Shown: in pieces, positions 1 through 10,068 of the stretch
Layout: each line of letters begins with the position of its first letter
Position numbering within the stretch: the first letter of the stretch is position 1
NCBI GenBank assembly: GCA_001769385.1
Contig: MEPB01000074.1
Coordinates: 1 to 54,494 of the forward strand
Direction: 5' to 3'
DNA: 54,494 nucleotides
From: Bacteroidetes bacterium RIFCSPLOWO2_12_FULL_35_15
Lineage (GTDB): Bacteria; Bacteroidota; Bacteroidia; 2-12-FULL-35-15
Notes under the pieces: generated by a model
What the model saw: only the letters and a program-made list of their open reading frames with translations
Told to the model about the DNA's origin: nothing
Database searches by the model: none
Translations under genes and position numbers: made by a program

Positions 1-3
1 AAA

Positions 4-33
4 AAGGATATTGAAACCACTTTCAATATCCTT
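4..33 (-). terminator. Rho-independent terminator (minus strand)
   Basis: A perfect 13-bp stem (4-16 with 21-33) closes on a 4-nt loop. Read on the minus strand the stem is followed by a run of five T (plus-strand A at 1-5), the classical intrinsic terminator layout. It lies about 105 nt beyond the stop of the minus-strand RsmB-like gene and probably ends that transcript. The window edge hides what follows. Confidence 0.7.
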
Positions 34-139
34 CCTTCAATCCTTTACCTATATTAGATTATAGGTTGTTTTACCAACTATTTTTTGCTATTATACCACT
101 AATTATCTTTTTGATTTAAAAATTGCCATTTTTAAATAT

Positions 140-1369
140 TTATAACAATTTCAACATCTTAGCCATGTAAAACCCATCAAATCCTTCACTTGGCATAATT
201 TTTCTGTCTTCAATAAATTTAAATTGCTTGTTATTTTTTTCTAAGAATTCTCCAACTTGATTCTGGTTTTCAGATGGTAAAATGCTACATGTTGCATATA
301 TCATAATTCCACCGGGTTTTACCATTTCTGAATATTTTTGAAGAATCTGTTGTTGTTTTTTTTTAATTTGTTCGATAAAATCCAAATTTAATTTCCATTT
401 GGCATCAGGGGTTCTCCTAAGAACGCCTAATCCGGAACAAGGAACATCTAACAATAATCGGTCTGCGGCATTTTTAAATTTGTTTAGTATATTTTCATTT
501 ATTAATTGCGTTTGTATGCAACTTGCTCCTGCTCGATCAGCACGTTTTTTCAATTCGATCAGTTTTTTTTCTTCAACATCCATCGAAAGTATTTTGCCTT
601 GATTATTCATTAATGCGGCAATGTGCAAAGATTTTCCTCCTGCTCCTGCACAAGCATCAATAACAATCATTCCGGATCTTAGGTCCATAAAATGTGCAAT
701 TAATTGTGAAGAGGCATCTTGAATTTCGAATAACCCTAGTTTGTATTCATCATGAGATTGTAGATTATGACGTTTTTCCAAAACCAATGCATCTTTCGAA
801 ATGATTTCCCAAATTGGGTTTCCATTTTTTAGGATATGTGTTTCAATATTTTGTGCGGCTAATTTTTTTTGTAAAACTTCAGCTGATGTTTTTAATGTAT
901 TCGTACGAAGAACAACTTGGGCTTCTTTATTCAACTCCGTTAATTCTTTACCCCAAAGGTTTTCTCCCAGTTCTGCGGTGCCTATTTCATCTAACCAATC
1001 AGGAACAGAGTCTCTGTATTTTCGAATTGTTTTTGCCAGTTCAAAATTTCCTAAAATATTATTCTTGTCAATTTCTTTAAACTCTATCCAATCCGGCAGT
1101 TCGTTACCTTTAATTAATTGCCAGGAAGCAAAAAGTTTTAAAAAATCATTTTCAGTTATTGGCTCCGGGATACCGGCAGATTGTTTTATTAACCTCCACC
1201 AACGCACCATTTCATATATTGTTTCTGCAATAAAGCGTCTGTCGCGGGAACCCCACCGAACATCTTTTTTCAATACTTGTGCTACAGCTTTATCAGCATA
1301 CACTCCATTAACAAAAATTTGTTGAAGAGTTAAAGTGATCGCATTTACAAGTGTTTTGTGAAGTTTCAT
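140..1369 (-). CDS. RsmB/NOP2/Sun family rRNA cytosine-C5 methyltransferase
   Basis: Predicted SAM-dependent m5C methyltransferase acting on rRNA, 409 aa. The N-terminal ~130 residues are helical and NusB/RsmB-like. The catalytic half carries the SAM motif DACAGAGGKS (238-247), the PCSG motif with Cys311 and the ATCS motif with Cys361, the two cysteines used by this family for product release and for attack on cytosine. The length suits RsmB-type enzymes (about 430 aa), slightly short at the N-terminus. The gene is transcribed divergently from recR and followed by an intrinsic terminator. The family is certain; the exact target base is not. Confidence 0.9.
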   Translation of the reverse strand: MKLHKTLVNAITLTLQQIFVNGVYADKAVAQVLKKDVRWGSRDRRFIAETIYEMVRWWRLIKQSAGIPEPITENDFLKLFASWQLIKGNELPDWIEFKEIDKNNILGNFELAKTIRKYRDSVPDWLDEIGTAELGENLWGKELTELNKEAQVVLRTNTLKTSAEVLQKKLAAQNIETHILKNGNPIWEIISKDALVLEKRHNLQSHDEYKLGLFEIQDASSQLIAHFMDLRSGMIVIDACAGAGGKSLHIAALMNNQGKILSMDVEEKKLIELKKRADRAGASCIQTQLINENILNKFKNAADRLLLDVPCSGLGVLRRTPDAKWKLNLDFIEQIKKKQQQILQKYSEMVKPGGIMIYATCSILPSENQNQVGEFLEKNNKQFKFIEDRKIMPSEGFDGFYMAKMLKLL

Positions 1370-1543
1370 GTTCGTATAAAATAGTTCATTTAACAGGTTT
1401 TAAATTAAAATGATGATTTTATCTTTACTATGCTTTAAAAATAAAATCTTACGAAAATACCTAAATTAAATAAGAGCAAAAGGATTTGAAAATAAGAAAA
1501 GCATTACCTGCATCTAAGCGATAAAGTTATCATAAAAAAATAG

Positions 1544-1551
1544 TATTTTTG
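1544..1551 (+). promoter_or_regulatory. Putative -7 element (TAnnTTTG) of recR
   Basis: The octamer TATTTTTG matches the Bacteroidota -7 consensus TAnnTTTG exactly. It ends only 5 nt before the recR ATG, so transcription would start at or next to the start codon, giving a leaderless mRNA. No convincing -33 TTG was found at the right distance, so this is tentative. Confidence 0.4.
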
Positions 1552-1556
1552 AGTTT

Positions 1557-2177
1557 ATGAATTTCTCCTCAAAATTAATTGAAGAAGCTGTAAATGAATT
1601 TAGTAAGTTACCTGGTGTAGGTAAACGTACTGCTTTACGTTTTGTTTTACATTTGATGAAAAATAACAAAGCCGAAGTGGAACAATTTGGCAATACGTTT
1701 ATAAAATTACGTTCCGAATTAAAGTACTGTGAAAAATGTCACAATGTCTCCGATAAAGTTTTATGTGAAGTTTGTGCAAATCCTAAGCGAGACCAAACTA
1801 CGGTTTGTGTTGTTGAAGATATACGGGATGTAATGGCAATTGAAAATACGCAACAATATTTAGGCGTTTATCACGTTTTAGGTGGAATAATTTCACCAAT
1901 GGACGGAGTAGGGCCAAGTGATTTAACTATTGAGTCTCTTGTGCAAAAGGCCGCTAAAGGAGAAATTAAAGAAGTGATAATGGCATTAAGTACTACAATG
2001 GAAGGAGATACTACCAATTTTTATATTTATAAAAGGTTAAAGGCTTACGCAATTACTGTAACGACTATTGCCCGAGGTATTGCTATTGGTGATGAATTAG
2101 AATATGCAGACGAAGTAACTTTAGGGCGTTCAATTATAAATCGTACTCTTTACGAAAATTCACTTTCCTTTAAATGA
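1557..2177 (+). CDS. recR: Recombination mediator protein RecR
   Basis: RecR helps load RecA in the RecFOR gap-repair pathway in the cytoplasm. The 206-aa protein has the full family layout: a helix-hairpin-helix with [12 protein letters not shown] (18-29), a four-cysteine zinc finger (Cys58, Cys61, Cys70, Cys73), then a Toprim domain starting at VCVVEDIRD and the conserved [13 protein letters not shown] segment. The length is normal (about 200 aa). Its stop overlaps the start of the following glycosyltransferase (ATGA), so the two are probably cotranscribed, although their functions are unrelated. Confidence 0.97.
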   Translation: MNFSSKLIEEAVNEFSKLPGVGKRTALRFVLHLMKNNKAEVEQFGNTFIKLRSELKYCEKCHNVSDKVLCEVCANPKRDQTTVCVVEDIRDVMAIENTQQYLGVYHVLGGIISPMDGVGPSDLTIESLVQKAAKGEIKEVIMALSTTMEGDTTNFYIYKRLKAYAITVTTIARGIAIGDELEYADEVTLGRSIINRTLYENSLSFK

Positions 2178-4129
2178 AGCTTTCAGTAATAATTGTTAAT
2201 TACAACGTGCAGCATTTTTTGGAGCAATGTCTTCATTCTGTATTTGCTGCAGCGAAGAATATAGCTACTGAAGTTTTTGTAGTGGATAACAATTCTGTGG
2301 ATGGATCGGTGCAGATGCTGAAAGAAAAATTTCAGGAAGTGCAACTCATTGAAAATAAAAAAAATACCGGGTTCTCCTTCGCAAATAATCAGGCAATTCG
2401 AATTGCAAAAGGCGAATATATTTTACTCCTTAACCCTGATACTGTTGTTGAAGAAGATACATTTGAAAAGGTTATTGCTTTTATGGATACACATCCTGAA
2501 GCAGGAGGATTAGGTGTTAAAATGTTAGATGGTAAAGGAAAATTCCTTCCGGAATCAAAACGCGGACTACCAACACCGGCAGTAGCCTTTTATAAAATTT
2601 TTGGGTTGTCAAAATTGTTTCCAAAATCAAAAACATTCGGAAAATATCATCTTGGGTTTCTGGATAAAGATAAAACGAATGAAGTTGAAATACTTTCAGG
2701 AGCATTTATGTTGATGCGGAAGACAGCTCTGGAAAAAGTTGGATTATTAGATGAGACCTTCTTTATGTATGGAGAGGATATTGACCTCTCTTATCGATTG
2801 ATCCTTGGAGGATACAAAAATTATTATTTCCCTGAAACACGTATTATTCATTATAAAGGAGAGAGTACGAAAAAGAGTACTGTCAATTATGTGTTTATTT
2901 TTTATAAGGCAATGGTTATTTTTGCACAAAAGCATTTTTCACATAATAATGCAAAATTATTTTCTTTCTTAATTAACATTGCCATCTACCTTCGAGCAAG
3001 CGTTGCAATAGCAATTCGGTTCTTAAAATCAATTGCTTTACCAGCATTTGATTTTAGTTTAATAATGGTAGGCTTGCTTTTAATAAAGGATTATTACGAA
3101 AAAAACATAAAATTTATTTCGGGTGGTTCATATTCCTATGCACTCATTTCCATCGCATTTCCAGCCTACATTTTTATTTGGATGTTTACTGTTTATTTAA
3201 GTGGTGGATATGATAAGCCCATTCGGTTATTTCGCATTTTACGAGGAGTATTAATTGGTACAGGTATTATTTTAATTGGTTATGCTTTGCTTCCAGAAGC
3301 ATATCGGTTTTCCAGAGCGTTAATATTATTGGGTGTTATATGGGTATTATTGGCGTATTTTATTTCAAGATTAATATTTCATTTTGTTGGAATGAAATCA
3401 TTCAATTTTAATCCGGATAAAAGTAAACATATAATTATTATTGGGAAACAAGCAGAATTTGAACGTGTGAATAGTTTGCTAAAACAAACCAATACCAATA
3501 CCAGTTTTTTAGGTTTTGTAAGTGCAGATGATAATGGGATACATCATCCGAATTATATCGGAAACATAAGCCAGATTGAAGAAATTATTAAAATATACAA
3601 GATCAATGAGGTTATTTTTTGCTCCAGAGATATTTCCTCTCAGGGGATTATTGATTTTATGCACACACTTGTTTCTGCAGAAGTTGATTTTAAAATTGCG
3701 CCACCGGAAAGCTTGTCAATAATAGGAAGTAATTCAATTGATACAGCCGGTGATTTGTATATTATTGATGTAAATTCAATTAGTAAACCTAAGAACAAAA
3801 GAAATAAACGTTTGTTCGATGTATTGTGCAGCTTATTGCTACTAATGCTTTCACCTGTTTTAACTTTTATTCAAAAAAACAAAACCGGCTTTTTTAAAAA
3901 CACTATTGAAGTATTATTTGGTTTTAAATCATGGGTTGGATATGGAAAAGATAATTATGACCATTTGCCTGAACTTAGGCCATCTGTACTTTCTCCGGCC
4001 GATGCAATAAAAAACATAAACATTAATGCAGATACTCGTAATCGACTGCATTTAGCTTATTCAAAAGATTATAAAATTGAAAACGATTTAAATATCGTTC
4101 GGAAAAGCTTATCGAAGCTTGGAAGTTAA
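2174..4129 (+). CDS. GT2 glycosyltransferase fused to a degenerate sugar-transferase-like half
   Basis: A 651-aa membrane protein. Residues 1-~230 are a family 2 glycosyltransferase of the WbbL/rhamnosyl type (VIIVNYN near the start, [17 protein letters not shown], then GEDIDLSYR). Residues ~270-415 are hydrophobic with several membrane segments, followed by a Rossmann-like nucleotide-binding stretch ([11 protein letters not shown], ~415-510). The last ~120 residues begin [16 protein letters not shown], which resembles the membrane anchor of polyprenyl-phosphate sugar transferases, but the catalytic core of that family is missing or eroded. The gene overlaps recR by 4 nt and converges on the next gene. 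It probably transfers a sugar to a lipid-linked surface glycan; donor unknown. Confidence 0.8.
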   Translation: MKLSVIIVNYNVQHFLEQCLHSVFAAAKNIATEVFVVDNNSVDGSVQMLKEKFQEVQLIENKKNTGFSFANNQAIRIAKGEYILLLNPDTVVEEDTFEKVIAFMDTHPEAGGLGVKMLDGKGKFLPESKRGLPTPAVAFYKIFGLSKLFPKSKTFGKYHLGFLDKDKTNEVEILSGAFMLMRKTALEKVGLLDETFFMYGEDIDLSYRLILGGYKNYYFPETRIIHYKGESTKKSTVNYVFIFYKAMVIFAQKHFSHNNAKLFSFLINIAIYLRASVAIAIRFLKSIALPAFDFSLIMVGLLLIKDYYEKNIKFISGGSYSYALISIAFPAYIFIWMFTVYLSGGYDKPIRLFRILRGVLIGTGIILIGYALLPEAYRFSRALILLGVIWVLLAYFISRLIFHFVGMKSFNFNPDKSKHIIIIGKQAEFERVNSLLKQTNTNTSFLGFVSADDNGIHHPNYIGNISQIEEIIKIYKINEVIFCSRDISSQGIIDFMHTLVSAEVDFKIAPPESLSIIGSNSIDTAGDLYIIDVNSISKPKNKRNKRLFDVLCSLLLLMLSPVLTFIQKNKTGFFKNTIEVLFGFKSWVGYGKDNYDHLPELRPSVLSPADAIKNININADTRNRLHLAYSKDYKIENDLNIVRKSLSKLGS

Positions 4130-4152
4130 TCAAGTAAATTATTTCCTATTTA

Positions 4153-5658
4153 TCATTGAGCAATAGGTTTTTCTTCAGCAAGATCTCTTGAAAACCATTC
4201 AGATACAATGTTAGTATCCATTTGTTTTTTTGCAGTATATGTAAAATCATTTGTTTTTACATTATAAGTATAATCTTTTGCCCACAGGATATGGTTTTTG
4301 CAAAGTTGTATGATAGCATCAATACAGAACTCAATTTCTTTGTCAGTTAATACCGGATGAATAGATAAACGCACCCAGCCTGGTTTTTCGCAAAAAAATC
4401 CATTGTCGATCTTGTTTGTTATTGCCCTTGAATGATTCCGATCAATATTCAAAAGGTGATGACCATATGTTCCTGCACAAAAACAACCGCTCCTTACCTG
4501 AATTCCAAACCGATCATTTAATAAATTTACAGCAAGGTTATAATGAAGGTCATCGATAAAAAACGAACAAATACCTAAACGATCTTTAGTGTTTTCTGCT
4601 AAAATATGAAGATTTGGAATTCCTATTAATCCATCCCAAATTTTAGTCATCATTTCCTTTTCACGTTTCAGCATATTTTCAACGCCCATTTGGTTTTTAA
4701 GGTTAATACACAAAGCGGCTTTTATTGTTTGCAAGAATGCCGGAGTCCCTCCATCTTCACGGGCTTCGATATTATCCAAATATTTATGCCCTCCCCAAGG
4801 ATTTGTCCAGGCAACTGTTCCGCCTCCAGGTGAATCAGGAATAGCATTTTTATATAATTTTTTATTAAAAATCAATACTCCTGAACTTCCCGGGCCTCCC
4901 AGAAATTTATGAGGTGAAAAATAGATTGCATCCAAATATTGGTCTGTTTTTTCAGGATGCATATTGATATTTATGTAGGGCGCTGAAGCTGCAAAATCAA
5001 CAAAACACAAGCCATTATTACTATGCATCAGTTCAGCAATTTGATGATACGGTGTAAAAATCCCGGTAACATTTGAACAGGAAGTTATTGCCGCAATTTT
5101 TAATTTTCGGGATTTATAGATTTTTAATAAATTTTTCAAATATTCCAAATCTACTAATCCATCTTTGGTTGATTCTATAAGAACAACTTCTGCAATCGTT
5201 TCGATCCAGGAAACCTGGTTGGAATGATGCTCCATATGTGTAACAAAAACAACAGGTTTGTCTTCTTCAGAAATAATAATTTGATCTTTGAATTTTTCGT
5301 GAATCCGTAAGCCAAGAATACGTTGAAATTTATTTACAAGACCGGTCATTCCGGAGTTGGATGAAAATAGGATATCATTATCATTTGCACCAACATGTTC
5401 CTTAATAATCGATAGGGCATTTTGATAAGCATTTGTCATTGTACTTCCGGTAACTGAGGTTTCGGAATGTGTGTTTCCAACAAATACACCGATATCCTCA
5501 GAAATCAGTTGTTCAATGGGCCTATAGAGCCTTCCGCTGGCAGTCCAATCGACATAAAGTAATTGTTTGAAGCCATAAGGTGTTTCAAATGCCTTTTCTG
5601 CACCGATCGTATTTTTTCTGAATTTCTTAAAATGATCTTCCAGCATACTGTAATTCAA
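4153..5658 (-). CDS. Class V aminotransferase-fold PLP enzyme (cysteine desulfurase-like)
   Basis: A cytoplasmic PLP-dependent enzyme of 501 aa, longer than typical NifS/SufS proteins (about 400 aa). The PLP lysine lies in FSPHKFLGGPGSSGVL, preceded by CFVDFAASAPY that supplies the cofactor-binding aspartate. A cysteine-rich loop RSGCFCAGTYG lies where cysteine desulfurases keep the catalytic cysteine. Extra residues follow at the C-terminus (YTYNVKTNDFTYTAKK onward). The substrate cannot be told from sequence: a desulfurase or a kynureninase-like/isopenicillin-epimerase-like lyase are all possible. It converges on the GT2 gene with a 23-nt gap. Confidence 0.82.
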   Translation of the reverse strand: MNYSMLEDHFKKFRKNTIGAEKAFETPYGFKQLLYVDWTASGRLYRPIEQLISEDIGVFVGNTHSETSVTGSTMTNAYQNALSIIKEHVGANDNDILFSSNSGMTGLVNKFQRILGLRIHEKFKDQIIISEEDKPVVFVTHMEHHSNQVSWIETIAEVVLIESTKDGLVDLEYLKNLLKIYKSRKLKIAAITSCSNVTGIFTPYHQIAELMHSNNGLCFVDFAASAPYININMHPEKTDQYLDAIYFSPHKFLGGPGSSGVLIFNKKLYKNAIPDSPGGGTVAWTNPWGGHKYLDNIEAREDGGTPAFLQTIKAALCINLKNQMGVENMLKREKEMMTKIWDGLIGIPNLHILAENTKDRLGICSFFIDDLHYNLAVNLLNDRFGIQVRSGCFCAGTYGHHLLNIDRNHSRAITNKIDNGFFCEKPGWVRLSIHPVLTDKEIEFCIDAIIQLCKNHILWAKDYTYNVKTNDFTYTAKKQMDTNIVSEWFSRDLAEEKPIAQ

Positions 5659-5881
5659 GGTATTAGTTTTTCGTTGAAAGTTTTTTAATAAAGATATTCT
5701 ATTTTAGAAAATGCTTGTGATTTAATATGAGGTAATCTTAGCAATTGAAAAGATACTATTTGATAAATGAAAATGAGTATTATTTTTTTTACCTTGTAAA
5801 AATAATAGTGATTATAAATGAAAAATTACCATCAATAATGAAAAATCTTCTATATTTACAAGGATAAAAGAACGCTATTTT

Positions 5882-8800
5882 ATGAAGATAATATCTAGAT
5901 TTATTACATTTGTTTTGCTCGCATTTGCATTAAACACATTTGCACAATTTCCAGATAATTCCTACCAAAGTTCCGGTAATCCATTTTATTGGAAAAATCG
6001 AAAACCGGATGCGGCCTATTGGCAACAAGATGTGCATTATAAAATTACAGCATCAATTGATGATAAAACTGACATTGTTGATGGAACAGAAGAATTAACT
6101 TACACTAATAATTCGCCAGACGATCTTACTTTTGTTTACTTTCACTTATACAGCAATGCGCAGGTGAAAGGTTCCTATTTATCAGATCTGAATAAAAATA
6201 ACGGCTCAAAAATAAAATATGGAAAATACCAGGAGCAAGGATTAGGAACAGCAGTTTCGAAAATTACATTAAATGGTATTGAATTAAAAACCGAATTGGA
6301 TAACACCATATTAAAAGTTTATCTGCCAACACCAATAAAATCAAACCAAAGCATCACCTTTCAAATAAATTTCAAGACTTATTTTGATAAAGGAACTATT
6401 CGAAACAGAATGAAACTTTTTAATTCATGGGGTTTTAAGCATTATGATGTGGTGCATTGGTATCCTCGGATCTCTGTGTATGACCGTAAATTTGGCTGGG
6501 ATACCTATCAACATATGGATCATGAATTTTATGGCGACTTCGGAACTTATGATGTTTCTTTTACCTTTCCGAATAACTACATTTTAGATGCAACCGGAAT
6601 TTTATTGAATAAAGAAGAGGTGTTGCCGGCTGACCTGCGTGCAAAATTAGATATTAAAAACTTTAAGAATAAAGTCTGGAACGAGGCCCCGTCAGTTATT
6701 GTTCAGGCTGATGGAACAACAAAAACATGGAAGTTCCATGCCGAGAATGTGCATGATTTTGCACTTACGGCTGATCCAACTTATCGGATAGGGGAAGTAG
6801 AGTGGAACGGAATAAAATGTATTTCTCTAGTTCAGGAGCCACATGCCGGCCATTGGCAGAATGCGGCAGCATATGCAGCTAAAATTATAAAAGTAAACTC
6901 CGAAGATTTTGGGATGTATGCTTATCCCAAAATGATAGTTGCAGATGCACAAGATGGTATGGAATATCCAATGCTTACTCTTGATGGAGGATTTGATCCG
7001 GATTACCGCGATTTGTTTGCACATGAAATTAGTCATAATTGGTTTTTTGGAATGGTAGGAAATAATGAAACCTATCGTGCTGCTTTAGATGAAGGATTCA
7101 CGCAATTTTTGACCAACTGGACATATGAAAAAATTGAAGGAAAAGAGCGGGTAAAAAATCTTCCAAAATCAAATTATGTTCAACGATTCATGGAGCCGGA
7201 TTATGTGCGGAACAGCGAAATTTATAATGGATATATGAATGATGCTGCAAGAGGCGTAGAAACATTTATGTGTGTTCATTCTGATATGTATAATGGGGCA
7301 ATGGGGCATGGAGGCGGGTACCGACAAGTGTATATGAAAACAGCCACTATGCTTTATAATTTGCAATACACATTAGGTGATTCACTTTTTAAAGCCGCAA
7401 TGAACAATTATTTTAATCAGTGGAAATTTGCACATCCTTATATCGAAGATTTCAGAAATTCCATTATTCAATACACACATGTTGATTTGAATTGGTTTTT
7501 TGATGAATGGATGGAGACCTCTAAAACTATTGATTATGCAGTAAAATCTGTGCGGGCAGGTAGTTCTAAAGATGAATATTTAATTACATTCAAACGGAAA
7601 GGAATGCAAATGCCGATTGATTTTACAGTGATTGGAAAAAACGATAGCCTATATAATTATCATATCCCAAACACCTGGTTTGTAAAACAAACAAAGGCAA
7701 CTGTGCTACCACGGTGGATCGGTTGGGATAAAGTAAAACCTACTTATACTGCTTCGGTAATTATTCCAAGTGGAGTTTTAGATGTGATCATTGATTCAAG
7801 CACCCGTTTGGCGGATGTGAATATGTTGAATAATAATAGGAAATTTCCAATTAAATATCGTTTTGATTCAAAAATTTATAATCCATCCGATTGGTCGAGA
7901 TATGAATTGTTTGCGCGTCCGGATGTTTGGTACAACGGATATGATGGTTTAAAAACCGGTTTAAACCTGAATGGTAATTACATGAATTACAAACACATTT
8001 TTGATGCAACCTTATGGTTTAATACAGGAATAGGTCAATCGTATCTGGATTCAAACATTCGAAAAAGTGCAAAGGACTTGTATGATAATGTATCTTTTCG
8101 AATCAATTACAGGACCTCCACCGATAAATTTATGAAAGGTTCGTCTTTTTATTTTTCTGCAAAAGCGCTGGATGGATTAAATGCTTACACAGTTGGATTT
8201 GACCGAAAAGATATTTCAGGAAAAAATAAGATATACATGTATTTTAAATCCATGTATCGAAAAGGGTTAAATGACCTGACTTATTTATTGATCCCTCAAG
8301 AGTGGCAACCTAATATGCTTAATAATACGATCAATATTGGTTTGGAGCATACTTATAATTACAGAACCGGAATAGGAAATATAAATTTAGGATTGCGTAG
8401 TTCAGCTCTGTTAAGTGATTATGATTTTCAAACTATTAATTTAAATGTGGTTAACCGTACACGTTTGTGGAGATTGATTTTAAATACAAGATTGGTTGGG
8501 CAATATGGAACCGGAAAAAATTGGGCAGATGAATCATCCCTATTTCTGGCTGGTGCAAATCCGGAAGAGATGATGGAAAATAAGTTTACTCGGTCACAAG
8601 GATTTTTTGATCCTTCCTGGGCAACTATTGGTGCTAAAACAAATTATTTTCAGCATGGAGGAGGGCTTAATTTACGGGGTTATGCAGGATATGTTGCACC
8701 TCAGTTACAAAGCGATGGAACACTTGCATTAACATACAAGGGACAAACAGGAGCCGCAATTAATGCTGAATTGGATTTTGATGGAATTATCAAGATCAAA

Positions 8801-9085
8801 AAACAAAATTGGCTGACACGTACATTTAAATTAAGCACGTATTTGTTTGGAGATGCAGGAATCATCAATTACAGTAAAACAAGTGATGTTGTTTTGAAAA
8901 TGAGTGATGTGCGTGTTGATGCAGGATTAGGTTGTGCTTTAACAATAAAAAAGTTTGGAAAATTACAAACTGTTCAACCATTAACGATTCGTTTTGATAT
9001 GCCATTTTTCTTAAATAAAATCCCTGCAACAGATAAAGATTATTTGCAATATCGTTTTGTTGTGGGCATTAGCAGAGCGTTTTAA
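5882..9085 (+). CDS. M1 family zinc metallopeptidase with C-terminal outer-membrane barrel-like region
   Basis: A 1067-aa secreted aminopeptidase-type protein. Residues 1-~21 form a signal peptide ending in NTFAQ. The zinc site is HEISHNW (381-385) with the third ligand in DEGF (Glu404), exactly 18 residues after the second histidine as in M1 enzymes. The exopeptidase GxMEN motif is replaced by DGMEYPM. The C-terminal ~400 residues (from about YNPSDW) have alternating polar/aromatic strands and end in Phe (VVGISRAF), the usual outer-membrane beta-barrel terminus. It is therefore likely anchored in the outer membrane. A purine-rich repeat tract follows directly. Confidence 0.88.
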   Translation: MKIISRFITFVLLAFALNTFAQFPDNSYQSSGNPFYWKNRKPDAAYWQQDVHYKITASIDDKTDIVDGTEELTYTNNSPDDLTFVYFHLYSNAQVKGSYLSDLNKNNGSKIKYGKYQEQGLGTAVSKITLNGIELKTELDNTILKVYLPTPIKSNQSITFQINFKTYFDKGTIRNRMKLFNSWGFKHYDVVHWYPRISVYDRKFGWDTYQHMDHEFYGDFGTYDVSFTFPNNYILDATGILLNKEEVLPADLRAKLDIKNFKNKVWNEAPSVIVQADGTTKTWKFHAENVHDFALTADPTYRIGEVEWNGIKCISLVQEPHAGHWQNAAAYAAKIIKVNSEDFGMYAYPKMIVADAQDGMEYPMLTLDGGFDPDYRDLFAHEISHNWFFGMVGNNETYRAALDEGFTQFLTNWTYEKIEGKERVKNLPKSNYVQRFMEPDYVRNSEIYNGYMNDAARGVETFMCVHSDMYNGAMGHGGGYRQVYMKTATMLYNLQYTLGDSLFKAAMNNYFNQWKFAHPYIEDFRNSIIQYTHVDLNWFFDEWMETSKTIDYAVKSVRAGSSKDEYLITFKRKGMQMPIDFTVIGKNDSLYNYHIPNTWFVKQTKATVLPRWIGWDKVKPTYTASVIIPSGVLDVIIDSSTRLADVNMLNNNRKFPIKYRFDSKIYNPSDWSRYELFARPDVWYNGYDGLKTGLNLNGNYMNYKHIFDATLWFNTGIGQSYLDSNIRKSAKDLYDNVSFRINYRTSTDKFMKGSSFYFSAKALDGLNAYTVGFDRKDISGKNKIYMYFKSMYRKGLNDLTYLLIPQEWQPNMLNNTINIGLEHTYNYRTGIGNINLGLRSSALLSDYDFQTINLNVVNRTRLWRLILNTRLVGQYGTGKNWADESSLFLAGANPEEMMENKFTRSQGFFDPSWATIGAKTNYFQHGGGLNLRGYAGYVAPQLQSDGTLALTYKGQTGAAINAELDFDGIIKIKKQNWLTRTFKLSTYLFGDAGIINYSKTSDVVLKMSDVRVDAGLGCALTIKKFGKLQTVQPLTIRFDMPFFLNKIPATDKDYLQYRFVVGISRAF

Positions 9086-9237
9086 GGGAATAAGGATTAT
9101 AGGAATAAGGATTATAGGAATAAGGATTTAGGATTAAAGAATAAGGATTTAGGAGTAAAGGATTATAGGAATAAGGATTAAAGGATTAAGGATTATAGGA
9201 ATAAGGATTATGGATTATAGGAATTAGGATTAAAGAA
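9086..9237 (+). repeat. Degenerate tandem repeat, about 15-bp unit
   Basis: Starting one base after the M1 peptidase stop, about 150 bp consist of imperfect copies of GGAATAAGGATTATA and shortened variants (AGGATTA). The plus strand is purine-rich with almost no C. The first two copies are identical, and later copies show indels and substitutions, typical of slippage expansion and decay. There is no coding frame through it. It fills the gap before the TPR gene. Confidence 0.85.
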
Positions 9238-9272
9238 TTTAATAAAATAACCAGTCAAAAAAAATAAAATTA

Positions 9273-10049
9273 ATGAAAACAGTAAATTACTTTTTTGTTA
9301 TGTTAAGTTTAATCGCTTTAAACATGGCACAATCAACTACTAAAATCTTTGCTCAAACTAATGAAGAGCAATATGCAAAAGCATATAAATTAAAATTGGA
9401 ATACAAATACAAGGAAGCTTTTCCTATGTTTCAGGCATTAGTAAAAAGCGATTCGGCAAATGTTAACTATGTTCAATATGCAAGTTATTGTTATTCGAAA
9501 TTTGGTTTTTATTATGCCCCGGAAGCGGAAAAGATGAAATATTATAAAACTGCAGAATATCTTGCATTAAAAGCAATTAAAATAAATGAAACAAGTGCAG
9601 ATGCACATTATGCTTATGCTATGGCTTTGGGACGTATCAATGAAAATGCCAGTTCGAAGCAAAAAATAGCAAATGCTAAATTAATAAAAACGCAAGTGGA
9701 TAGAGCCATTGCTCTGAATCCAAGATTAGCAGGAGCATATCATATTCTTGGTCGCTGGAACCGTACCATTGCAGGTTTTAGCGGAGTAGAAAAAATGATG
9801 ATCAACTCATTTTTTGGAGGCGTGCCTCCGGGGGGATCGTATGAGGATGCTATAAAAGCTTTTATGACTGCGATAAGTATTGAACCTAAATACATGAATC
9901 ATCAATATGAACTGGCTCAAACCTATTACGAAATGGGGAAAACTGTGGAAGCTAAGCTTTGGGCACAAAAAGCCTTAGAGGTAGTTCCTTCAAATGATGA
10001 TGATAAAAAAGCGAAAACAGATTGTGAAGCATTATTGAAAAAGTTATAG
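9273..10049 (+). CDS. Secreted TPR-repeat protein
   Basis: 258 aa with an N-terminal hydrophobic signal segment (roughly 1-28, ending KIFAQ). The rest is helical with tetratricopeptide-like units: AYKLKLEYKYKEAFPMF, AEYLALKAIKINETSADAHYAYA, VDRAIALNPRLAGAYHILGRW, AIKAFMTAISIEPKYMNHQYELA and AKLWAQKALEVVPSNDD. Such proteins act as periplasmic scaffolds; no enzyme motif is visible. A 19-nt gap separates it from the following glycosyltransferase, so cotranscription is possible. The partner is unknown. Confidence 0.8.
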   Translation: MKTVNYFFVMLSLIALNMAQSTTKIFAQTNEEQYAKAYKLKLEYKYKEAFPMFQALVKSDSANVNYVQYASYCYSKFGFYYAPEAEKMKYYKTAEYLALKAIKINETSADAHYAYAMALGRINENASSKQKIANAKLIKTQVDRAIALNPRLAGAYHILGRWNRTIAGFSGVEKMMINSFFGGVPPGGSYEDAIKAFMTAISIEPKYMNHQYELAQTYYEMGKTVEAKLWAQKALEVVPSNDDDKKAKTDCEALLKKL

Positions 10050-10068
10050 CTGATACCTTATTTATTTT

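Noticed and set aside
801-1325. 174-codon plus-strand open frame opposite the RsmB-like gene
   Set aside because: It is antisense to a clear methyltransferase with all motifs, and its translation shows no domain or plausible start; it is a shadow.
9086-9237. CRISPR array
   Set aside because: Units are about 15 bp, degenerate and contiguous without unique spacers, and no cas genes are near.
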